A model generated the notes under the pieces. That model ran no database searches and had not been told where the DNA came from. It worked only from the letters and a program-made list of their open reading frames with translations. 10,564 bases of DNA from MGR-bin208 sp043779285 (GTDB lineage: Bacteria; Bacteroidota; Bacteroidia; Chitinophagales; Chitinophagaceae), in assembly GCA_043779285.1 (NCBI GenBank), contig JAYWEL010000131.1:1-10564 (forward strand). Direction: 5' to 3'. Every line of letters begins with the position of its first letter. Position 1 is the stretch's first letter. Both the position numbers and the translations under genes were made by a program. This document shows positions 1-6,397 of this stretch, piece by piece.

Positions 1-16
1 GCTTTTCTGCGGTATA

Positions 17-95
17 ATACCATCTAAGATTTACACATAGTCCCTGCCCGTCCGGTCAGGCGGGCGTTGGACTATTTAGTAAATCAAGATGGTAT
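17..95. repeat. Long imperfect inverted repeat with GC-rich core
   Basis: Two arms can pair over almost the whole span: 17-25 with 87-95 (ATACCATCT), 28-34 with 79-85 (GATTTAC), 37-43 with 69-75 (ATAGTCC) and 46-50 with 61-65 (GCCCG). Small bulges separate these blocks and the loop is about 10 bases. The core (42-66) is much more GC-rich than the surrounding AT-rich DNA. No run of T follows either arm, so it does not look like a simple intrinsic terminator. It may be a short mobile palindromic element (REP- or MITE-like) or a structured RNA end. The arms are read directly from the sequence; the identity is inference. Confidence 0.6.
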
Positions 96-130
96 AACAG
101 ACGAGGCAAATTAACCAATTCGTTGCGTAC

Positions 131-162
131 AAAAAAACCAGGCTCTTCTAAAGTCTGGTTTT
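131..162 (-). terminator. Intrinsic terminator of the pyrG-yidC unit
   Basis: Read on the minus strand, AAAACCAG and CTGGTTTT form a stem of about 10 base pairs (134-143 with 153-162, including one G-T pair) around a 9-base loop, and the stem runs straight into seven T residues. It begins 24 bases after the yidC stop codon. The A-rich other side of the stem means it could also act weakly on transcripts arriving from the left. Confidence 0.8.
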
Positions 163-186
163 AAAATCCATAATTATCTCAGGATA

Positions 187-2031
187 TTACTTCTTTGATT
201 TTTTTTGCATGTCTTTTACTTTTTTCTGACTTTCCTGCACCTGCTCCAGCTTTTCCTGCCACTTCGATTTGCCTTTAGGCTTCTTACGTTCCAGTTCAAT
301 TTTTGCTAAAACCTTATCATGGTCAATAATGTAATTCATAATTACAAACTGAATGATTAAGGTAATTACGTTAGATACAGTATAATACCAAGTCAAGGCT
401 GATGGCATCTTATTGAAGATGAAAAGCATAAAGAAAGGGAAAATATACGGCATATACTTCATCATCGGATTACTTTGATCCGGTGCCATATTCATACTAT
501 ATATAGAAATAAGAAAACTGGTTGCTACCGCCAGTATGGTAAACAAACTGACATGGTCTCCATAAAAAGGGATATTGAATCCCAGATTCATCACAGAATC
601 ATACGCAGACAAATCCTCCGCCCATAAAAAACGTTCCCCTCTTAACCCAACATTCGAGTTAAAGAAACTATAGAGTGCAAAGAAAATTGGAATCTGCAAT
701 AAAGCCGGAATACATCCACCCAGCGGATTCACACCAGCTTCCCTAAACAATTTCATCTGTTCCATGCTGATAGCCTGCTGATCTGTGCCATGCTTATCTT
801 TTAATTTCTGAATTTCGGGACGCAGCATTTTCATTTTAGCTCCACTTAAATAACTTGAGTAAGTAAGTGGTGAAATAATCAATCGTATACAAACCGTCAT
901 TAATAGAATTACAATACCAAAATTGCCAATCAATTGCTTAAAAAAATCGAAGAATGGAAGAATGATATAGCGGTTGATATATTTTACAAAAGCAAAAATA
1001 CCCTGCCCAAGATTCACCAGATTTTCCATTTGCAGATTGTAACTTTTCAAAATCTTATAATCATTCGGGCCATAATATAAACTAAGCGGTATGGAAACAG
1101 CAGACCCGGTTAGTCCTTGTATTTTCATATTAGCGGTTGCTTTTACTACCGATATCGAATCTGTTTCTCCCGGTACTTCCCAAATAATATTACCAGAATT
1201 AAAATTATTTTTTGCAATTAATACCCGGCTAAAAAACTGTTGTTTCACAGCTACCCAGTTTGTCGGTTTCGTAAACTCCTTATCATCACCACTACCAACC
1301 GTATGATAATCAAACTCTGAATCAGTCACATATCCAACCTGTGTCTGTAATTTTTCATAGGCCAGGTCTTTTTCTAATTTGTTGGCCCTGTTCTGCCAAA
1401 TCAGGTTCAAGGAGTTTTGGGTAAGTAATTTATCTGCACCATTTAATTGAATATTAAAATCAAACAGATAATCACTTTTCTTAATGATAAACTGATGCGT
1501 AATTACTTTACTAACAGTATCCTTTGCCATCAGGTCGAAACTAATAACCTGACTACCATCTGCTAATGTTTGTGTTCCTGCAAAATCAAAATACAGGTCT
1601 TCTATTTGTACACTTTTATTATCCGCCGAATTAATTGCATAGGTTAATTTATCATAATCTGATGCAGCCAGATTAACCGTATTACTTTTTTGATTTTTAA
1701 AATTCTTTAGTTCGACACTCTTTGGTTGACCACCCTTATTGGTAAACACCACTTTCATCAGGTCATTCTCAACAACTGTCAACTGCTCCACTTTTACATC
1801 AGATTGTTTAAAGCCATCGATATTTACAATCTTTAATAAGGAATCGGTACTCAGCGAATCTTTGAAATTCGCATAAACATCTGGTTTCGGCTTGCTTGCC
1901 ATTAATATGCTGTCTTTTCTTGCTTTATCAGCCAAAAAAGCTTTCTGTTGTTGATTATTATAATAAAAATATCCGAAGAAAAGAATTCCAAGGGCTACAA
2001 AACCAAGGACGGTGTTACGATCAAAATTCAT
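187..2031 (-). CDS. yidC: Membrane protein insertase YidC
   Basis: YidC/Oxa1-family insertase of the inner membrane. It places membrane proteins into the bilayer alone or with SecYEG. At 614 residues it has the Gram-negative form. One N-terminal membrane segment (about 8-24) is followed by a large periplasmic domain (about 60-340) and then the conserved insertase core, with membrane segments near 343-365, 370-392, 436-458, 492-513 and 525-569. Arg383 in the segment after GNFGIVILL matches the conserved intramembrane arginine of the hydrophilic groove. The charged cytoplasmic hairpin (about 396-432) and the motif NPLGGCIPALLQIPIFFALY (435-454) are typical. The tail (571-614) is very basic and probably helical, and is likely to contact the ribosome (inference). 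The gene lies 124 bases after pyrG, an arrangement I recall as common in Bacteroidota. It may be read from its own promoter, from pyrG, or both. No Shine-Dalgarno sequence precedes the ATG. Confidence 0.97.
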   Translation of the reverse strand: MNFDRNTVLGFVALGILFFGYFYYNNQQQKAFLADKARKDSILMASKPKPDVYANFKDSLSTDSLLKIVNIDGFKQSDVKVEQLTVVENDLMKVVFTNKGGQPKSVELKNFKNQKSNTVNLAASDYDKLTYAINSADNKSVQIEDLYFDFAGTQTLADGSQVISFDLMAKDTVSKVITHQFIIKKSDYLFDFNIQLNGADKLLTQNSLNLIWQNRANKLEKDLAYEKLQTQVGYVTDSEFDYHTVGSGDDKEFTKPTNWVAVKQQFFSRVLIAKNNFNSGNIIWEVPGETDSISVVKATANMKIQGLTGSAVSIPLSLYYGPNDYKILKSYNLQMENLVNLGQGIFAFVKYINRYIILPFFDFFKQLIGNFGIVILLMTVCIRLIISPLTYSSYLSGAKMKMLRPEIQKLKDKHGTDQQAISMEQMKLFREAGVNPLGGCIPALLQIPIFFALYSFFNSNVGLRGERFLWAEDLSAYDSVMNLGFNIPFYGDHVSLFTILAVATSFLISIYSMNMAPDQSNPMMKYMPYIFPFFMLFIFNKMPSALTWYYTVSNVITLIIQFVIMNYIIDHDKVLAKIELERKKPKGKSKWQEKLEQVQESQKKVKDMQKKSKK

Positions 2032-2055
2032 GCTGAATTAATTTTAAAGAAGCCG

Positions 2056-2082
2056 CAAATATACTGATAGTTGTCAGTACAA
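2056..2082 (-). promoter_or_regulatory. Putative yidC promoter with palindrome in the spacer
   Basis: On the minus strand TATATTTG (2063-2056) is a full match to the Bacteroidota -7 consensus TAnnTTTG. A TTG (2082-2080) lies 16 bases upstream, slightly short of the usual -33 spacing. The spacer is filled by a perfect inverted repeat, TACTGA-TAGTTG-TCAGTA (2062-2079). The start codon would lie roughly 20 bases after the start of transcription. Confidence 0.4.
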
Positions 2083-2155
2083 GGCTGATAGATTTTATAA
2101 GATGGTTTACTTTATTTAGCTGTAAAATAAATGTGTTACTGAATTTGTTAAGCGC

Positions 2156-3805
2156 TTATATCATTTCGCCTTTTAATAAATAGCTTTCCTGAGTGTTTTT
2201 CTTTTCATGAAAAATCTTAGCTGCCCCTACAAACTGAACAAATATAGGTTGTGGTCTTTCTACGGTGCTTTTAAGTTCAGGGTGAAACTGAACCCCGATA
2301 AAAAACGGATGACCAGGCAATTCCATTATTTCAACCAAATTCGACTCAATATGTTTTCCGCTAGCAACCATACCATTATTTTCAAATAAGTCAAGGTATG
2401 CATTGTTAAACTCATACCGGTGCCTGTGCCTTTCATTTATGTCGGATGAACCATAAATTTTTTGAGCTAAAGAACCTTCCTTTAAATGACATGGAAAGGA
2501 ACCTAAGCGCATCGTACCACCCATTTTGGTTATTTTCTTTTGCTCTTCCATCATATTTATAACTGGCTCTGCTGACTTTGGTTCCATTTCAGTTGAATGT
2601 GCATTTTTAAGCCCAAGAACATTTCTTGCAAATTCAATAACCGCCATTTGTAACCCAAGACAAATTCCAAAAAAGGGCAATCCATTTTCACGTGAATATT
2701 TTACTGCAGAGATTTTTCCTTCAATTCCCCGAATACCAAAACCTGGCGCAACAAGCAAGCCATCCAAATGTCCAATATGTTCAGCCACATTTTCATCATT
2801 GATAAATTCAGAATGGATATATTCTACTTCTACCTTACAATCATTTAATGCCCCTGCATGAACAAAGGATTCAAGAATGGACTTGTATGCATCCTGTAAC
2901 TCTACATATTTACCAATCAATCCGATAGTAACTTTGTATTTCGGGTTTTTTAATTTATCTAAAAAGATATTCCACTTCGTCAATTCCGGTTCACGATAAT
3001 CAGTAATCTTAAGGTTTTTTAATACAATCAGATCCAGTTTTTCTTTCATCATCAAAAGTGGTACTTCATAAATAGTACTTGCATCCATTGCTTCTATTAC
3101 AGCCTCCAGTTTTACATTACAGAACTGTGCAATTTTTTTTCTAATATCATCATTAATCGGTTCTTCGGTACGTAAAACTAAAATATCAGGGAATACGCCA
3201 CTTTCACTCAACAGTTTTACCGAGTGCTGAGTGGGTTTTGTTTTTAATTCTTTAGCAGCTTTTAGATACGGGATTAATGTAAGATGTATTACGAGCAAAT
3301 CTTCTTCGGGCAGTTCCCATTGCAATTGACGAATAGCTTCAATAAAAGGCAATGATTCTATGTCACCAACTGTTCCACCAATTTCTGTTATGATGATATC
3401 ATATTTATTCGATTGCCCTAACTGAAGCATCCTTCTTTTAATCTCATCGGTTATATGCGGAATAACTTGTACTGTTTTCCCCAAAAATGCCCCTTCTCTT
3501 TCTTTATTAATAACTGTTTGATAAATTCGACCGGTGGTCACATTATTTTCCTGCGAGGTTGGAATATTTAAAAACCGCTCATAATGACCCAGATCCAAAT
3601 CAGCTTCAGCACCATCATCTGTTACATAACATTCTCCATGTTCATACGGATTCAGTGTTCCGGGATCCACATTCAAATATGGATCAAATTTTTGAATGGT
3701 AGCTCTCAAACCTCTTGCCTGCAAAAGCTTTGCAAGTGAAGCAGCAATAATACCCTTTCCTAAAGATGAAGTAACACCACCGGTTACAAAAATATATTTC
3801 GCCAT
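2156..3805 (-). CDS. pyrG: CTP synthase (glutamine-hydrolysing)
   Basis: Makes CTP from UTP, ATP and glutamine, the last step of pyrimidine nucleotide synthesis, in the cytoplasm. The 549-residue protein has the usual two domains. The N-terminal amidoligase domain opens with MAKYIFVTGGVTSSLGKG, which contains the nucleotide-binding loop, followed by KFDPYLNVDPGT and EHGECYVTDDGAEADLDLGHYERF. The C-terminal class I glutamine amidotransferase domain has the oxyanion strand APGFGIRG, the nucleophile elbow FFGICLGLQ (Cys382) and the His508-Pro-Glu510 pair in VQFHPEL, so the catalytic triad is complete. The frame stays open 13 codons further upstream to 3844, but family members begin at MAKYIF, so I place the start at 3805. 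It is the first gene of a likely unit with yidC and has a good promoter about 60 bases upstream. No Shine-Dalgarno sequence is visible. Confidence 0.97.
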   Translation of the reverse strand: MAKYIFVTGGVTSSLGKGIIAASLAKLLQARGLRATIQKFDPYLNVDPGTLNPYEHGECYVTDDGAEADLDLGHYERFLNIPTSQENNVTTGRIYQTVINKEREGAFLGKTVQVIPHITDEIKRRMLQLGQSNKYDIIITEIGGTVGDIESLPFIEAIRQLQWELPEEDLLVIHLTLIPYLKAAKELKTKPTQHSVKLLSESGVFPDILVLRTEEPINDDIRKKIAQFCNVKLEAVIEAMDASTIYEVPLLMMKEKLDLIVLKNLKITDYREPELTKWNIFLDKLKNPKYKVTIGLIGKYVELQDAYKSILESFVHAGALNDCKVEVEYIHSEFINDENVAEHIGHLDGLLVAPGFGIRGIEGKISAVKYSRENGLPFFGICLGLQMAVIEFARNVLGLKNAHSTEMEPKSAEPVINMMEEQKKITKMGGTMRLGSFPCHLKEGSLAQKIYGSSDINERHRHRYEFNNAYLDLFENNGMVASGKHIESNLVEIMELPGHPFFIGVQFHPELKSTVERPQPIFVQFVGAAKIFHEKKNTQESYLLKGEMI

Positions 3806-3866
3806 AGCTATAATTTGTATTGAATCGTTTAAATATAATATCAAATCAATATTTATTAAAAAGGAT

Positions 3867-3899
3867 CAAACTTATTCACGGTCCTTTCTAATAAAGCAA
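3867..3899 (-). promoter_or_regulatory. Putative pyrG promoter
   Basis: On the minus strand TAAGTTTG (3874-3867) matches every fixed base of the Bacteroidota -7 box TAnnTTTG. TTG (3899-3897) lies 22 bases upstream, within the spacing range known for the -33 element. The untranslated leader to the ATG at 3805 would be roughly 55 bases. Confidence 0.5.
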
Positions 3900-4069
3900 T
3901 TTTTTGCACCCTTTTAAACCTGATAATTTCTGAAATTGTACCCGATCTATATTGACCAGCTGGAAAAGTAATTATTCCTTGAGGTCATGCAAACCTACAG
4001 CATTTTTTTACTGTTGCAAAAACCAGCCCTCCTTTTTTTATATATACCTCTAAAATATTTTAATCATTA

Positions 4070-4096
4070 TTGCTTCGATGCTTTATTCTATATTTA
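4070..4096 (+). promoter_or_regulatory. Candidate promoter of the amidohydrolase gene
   Basis: TATATTTA (4089-4096) matches seven of eight positions of the TAnnTTTG box pattern, with TTG (4070-4072) 16 bases upstream. The leader to the ATG at 4114 would be only about 10 bases. In AT-rich DNA this could arise by chance. Confidence 0.28.
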
Positions 4097-4113
4097 AAAA
4101 ATAATTTATACAC

Positions 4114-5391
4114 ATGAAGAAATCGTTATTAATTATCCTAAGTATTATTTGTATTAGCCAGTCATTTGCACAAAAAACCTATATCTGGTGTGGAAGCCTC
4201 ATAGATGGCATTTCAAATGAAGTAAAAAAGAATACAACTATTGTTATCGAAAAAAATAAAATCATTGCTATAGAAAATGGTTTTTCAAAAGCTTCTGCTG
4301 CCGATAAAACCATTGATCTTAAAACCAAAACAGTGATGCCCGGTTGGATTGACATGCACGTACACATGGAAAATGAAACCAACCCGAACCAGTTTTTACA
4401 AACTTTTACACTGAATCCATCCGACTATGCATTTATGTCGGTGCAGTTTGCAGATAAAACCTTAATGGCCGGTTTTACTTCGGTAAGAGACCTGGGTGGA
4501 TCGGGTGTAAATATCTCGCTACGTAATGCAATCAATAAAGGAGTTATAAAAGGTCCCCGGGTTTTTACGGCCGGGAAAATTATATCTACAACCGGCGGAC
4601 ATGGTGATCCTACCAATGGATTTAAAAAAAGCCTCATGGGAAATGCTGAACCTGTTGATGGTGTTGTAAACGGTCCGGATGAATGCAGAAAAGCAGTAAG
4701 ACAACGTTATAAAGATGGTGCAGATTTAATAAAAATAACAGCAACAGGTGGTGTATTAAGTGTTGCCAAAAACGGCAGCAATCCTCAATTCACCGAAGAA
4801 GAAATAAAGGCCATTGTGGAAACTGCAAAGGACTACGGAATGAAAATTGCCGTACATGCTCACGGTGCCGAGGGTATGAAAAGAGCCATCAAAGCAGGTG
4901 TAAGTTCTATTGAACATGGTACATTGATGGATGATGAATCGATTGCCTTATTCAAACAATTCGGAACATATTATGTGCCTACATTAACTGCCGGAAAAGC
5001 GGTAGCTGATTCTGCAAAAATTCCGGGATACTACCCTGCATTGGTTACACCGAAAGCACTTGCCATAGGGCCACAATTACAAAGCACTTTTGCAAAAGCA
5101 TATAAAGCCGGTGTAAAGATTGCTTTTGGCACAGATGCCGGTGTGTATATGCACGGAAAAAACTGGCTCGAATTTGTTTACATGATTGAAGGAGGCATGC
5201 CTGCCATGGAAGCTATAAAAGCAGCAACTATTCATGCCGCTGATTTATTGGGCATGAAAGATCAGTTGGGCAGTATTGAACCTGGTAAGCTGGCCGATAT
5301 AGTTGCTGTTGATGGCGACCCGCTGAAAGATCCGCAGGTGTTTGGAAAAATTATTTTTGTAATGAAAGATGGGGTGCTGTATAAGAATTAA
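4114..5391 (+). CDS. Exported amidohydrolase, probable metal-dependent dipeptidase
   Basis: Amidohydrolase-superfamily enzyme of the imidazolonepropionase-like/Xaa-Pro dipeptidase group, 425 residues. The N-terminus MKKSLLIILSIICISQSFAQ is a clear Sec signal peptide, with likely cleavage after Ala19, so the enzyme should act in the periplasm. The binuclear metal site looks complete: His82 and His84 (MHVHME), Lys207 as the probable carboxylated bridging lysine (LIKITATGG), His248 or His250 (VHAHG), His268 (IEHGT) and Asp341 (GTDAG). The C-terminal beta-sandwich part (LGSIEPGKLADIVAVDGDPL, about 385-404) is typical. Characterised relatives hydrolyse dipeptides such as Xaa-Pro or Xaa-Arg/Lys, and a role in peptide scavenging is inferred. 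Other substrates in this broad family cannot be excluded. It is a single-gene unit that converges on hldD, and its stop codon overlaps the hldD stop codon. Confidence 0.9.
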   Translation: MKKSLLIILSIICISQSFAQKTYIWCGSLIDGISNEVKKNTTIVIEKNKIIAIENGFSKASAADKTIDLKTKTVMPGWIDMHVHMENETNPNQFLQTFTLNPSDYAFMSVQFADKTLMAGFTSVRDLGGSGVNISLRNAINKGVIKGPRVFTAGKIISTTGGHGDPTNGFKKSLMGNAEPVDGVVNGPDECRKAVRQRYKDGADLIKITATGGVLSVAKNGSNPQFTEEEIKAIVETAKDYGMKIAVHAHGAEGMKRAIKAGVSSIEHGTLMDDESIALFKQFGTYYVPTLTAGKAVADSAKIPGYYPALVTPKALAIGPQLQSTFAKAYKAGVKIAFGTDAGVYMHGKNWLEFVYMIEGGMPAMEAIKAATIHAADLLGMKDQLGSIEPGKLADIVAVDGDPLKDPQVFGKIIFVMKDGVLYKN

Positions 5392-6389
5392 TAGTACGCT
5401 TTCTTTCTCAAAAAGTTTTGAACATAAGTGTCCACAGATTTCTCTAATGAGGAAAATTCTTCATCATATCCGGCATCCCGAAGCTTTTTCATATCGGCTT
5501 CTGTAAAATATTGATACTTGTCGCGGATATCTTCAGGTGTTTCAATAAATTCAATGACCGGTTCTATTTGTAAACTTTTAAAAATGGAAAGTACAAGGTC
5601 TTTGAAAGTCCTTGCTTTGCCGGTTCCCAAATTATATAAACCGGAAACAGGCTTGTTTTCCATCATCCAGAAACAAACGTTTAAAACATCTTCCACATAA
5701 ATAAAATCACGAAGCTGCTCACCATCCCTGAAGGCTTCTTTATGCGACTTGAACAATTTTACTTTCCCGGTAGCAATGATTTGGTTGAAAGAATGAAAAA
5801 TAACACTGGCCATTCTTCCTTTGTGATATTCATTGGGACCAAATACATTGAAAAATTTCATGCCTGCCCAGAAAGGAGGCCCCCCTGCCCCCCGAAGGGG
5901 GGTTTTGGTTTCCATTAGCACCCATTTGTCAAATTCATTTTTTGAAACCCCGTATGGATTTAATGGCTCCAGCTTTTCTGCAATAGCATGATCGTCTTTA
6001 TATCCAAATTCACCACTGCCATAGGTTGCCGCAGATGATGCATACACTAACGGAATATTTTTTTGCGTACAGTAGTTCCAGATATTTTTGGAAAAAATGA
6101 TATTCCATTTTTCATGAATTGTATAATCAAATTCCGTTGTATCGGTTCTTGCTCCCAGATGAAAAACATAGTCAACTTTATTGGCTGAATCATCGAGCCA
6201 TTCAAAAAAAACATTTCGGTCTATTTGTTGTAAAAATGATTTTTCTTTTAAATTTTCTTTCTTGTTTTCCCGGTTAAATTCATCTACCAGTACAAGGTTC
6301 TCAAATCCTTTTTTATTAAGGAAACCAACCATACAACTGCCGATAAATCCGGCAGCTCCCGTAACAACTATGACGTCTTCTTTTTTCAT
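5388..6389 (-). CDS. hldD: ADP-L-glycero-D-manno-heptose 6-epimerase
   Basis: Short-chain dehydrogenase/reductase-type epimerase that converts ADP-D-glycero-D-manno-heptose to the L-glycero form used in the LPS inner core; cytoplasmic. The 333-residue protein shows the Rossmann motif GAAGFIG (11-17), the catalytic region with Ser119 (YASSAATYG), Tyr146 and Lys150 (NPYGVSK), and the family signatures FFNVFGPNEYHKGRMASVIFH (in 179-199) and QLRDFIYVEDV (225-235). Residues 163-171 (TPLRGAGGP) come from a GC-rich palindromic insert absent from usual family members. They fall in a loop after the Tyr-Lys helix, so the enzyme is probably still active. The start lies 8 bases after the purL stop with no Shine-Dalgarno sequence, so it is co-transcribed with purL. 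No terminator is visible before the convergent amidohydrolase gene. The alternative name is rfaD; another NDP-sugar epimerase is unlikely given the HKGRMASV motif. Confidence 0.93.
   Translation of the reverse strand: MKKEDVIVVTGAAGFIGSCMVGFLNKKGFENLVLVDEFNRENKKENLKEKSFLQQIDRNVFFEWLDDSANKVDYVFHLGARTDTTEFDYTIHEKWNIIFSKNIWNYCTQKNIPLVYASSAATYGSGEFGYKDDHAIAEKLEPLNPYGVSKNEFDKWVLMETKTPLRGAGGPPFWAGMKFFNVFGPNEYHKGRMASVIFHSFNQIIATGKVKLFKSHKEAFRDGEQLRDFIYVEDVLNVCFWMMENKPVSGLYNLGTGKARTFKDLVLSIFKSLQIEPVIEFIETPEDIRDKYQYFTEADMKKLRDAGYDEEFSSLEKSVDTYVQNFLRKKAYY
5877..5903. repeat. GC-rich palindromic insert inside hldD
   Basis: These 27 bases are almost all G and C within an AT-rich gene. They contain a perfect hairpin, six C - GAA - six G (5888-5902), preceded by a second run of six C (5880-5885) after a TG spacer. 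The insert is in frame and encodes residues 163-171 of hldD. It resembles the short C-run/G-run palindromes dispersed in many Bacteroidota genomes (from memory). The octamer CCCTGCCC (5883-5890) also occurs in the GC core of the hairpin at 42-49. Confidence 0.7.
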
Positions 6390-6397
6390 CTGTTTAT

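Larger units (their letters stand above)
3806..4113. other. Divergent intergenic region, pyrG / amidohydrolase
   Basis: This 308-base AT-rich stretch separates two divergent genes. It holds the putative pyrG promoter (3867-3899) and a weaker candidate promoter for the amidohydrolase (4070-4096). The middle part (about 3905-4065) contains several T runs, but I see no gene, convincing hairpin terminator or riboswitch in it. Confidence 0.6.

Noticed and set aside
2526..2861. Open frame of 111 codons antisense to pyrG, and similar shorter frames antisense to yidC, hldD, purL and the amidohydrolase
   Set aside because: They lie wholly inside well-supported genes, show no recognisable domains, and reflect the codon pattern of the opposite strand.
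3806..3844. Upstream extension of pyrG by 13 codons to the ATG at 3844
   Set aside because: The added residues are not typical of CTP synthase, whose N-terminus starts at MAKYIFVTGG, and the start at 3805 lies at a sensible distance from the promoter.
4003..4040. T runs (4003-4010 and 4033-4039) as a terminator or leader attenuator between the divergent genes
   Set aside because: No GC-containing stem precedes them, and no gene ends nearby that would need a terminator.
5868..5912. Possible frameshift or disruption of hldD by the GC-rich block
   Set aside because: The frame is maintained, and conserved epimerase sequence resumes immediately after the block (FWAGMKFFNVFG), so it is an in-frame insertion and not a pseudogene.
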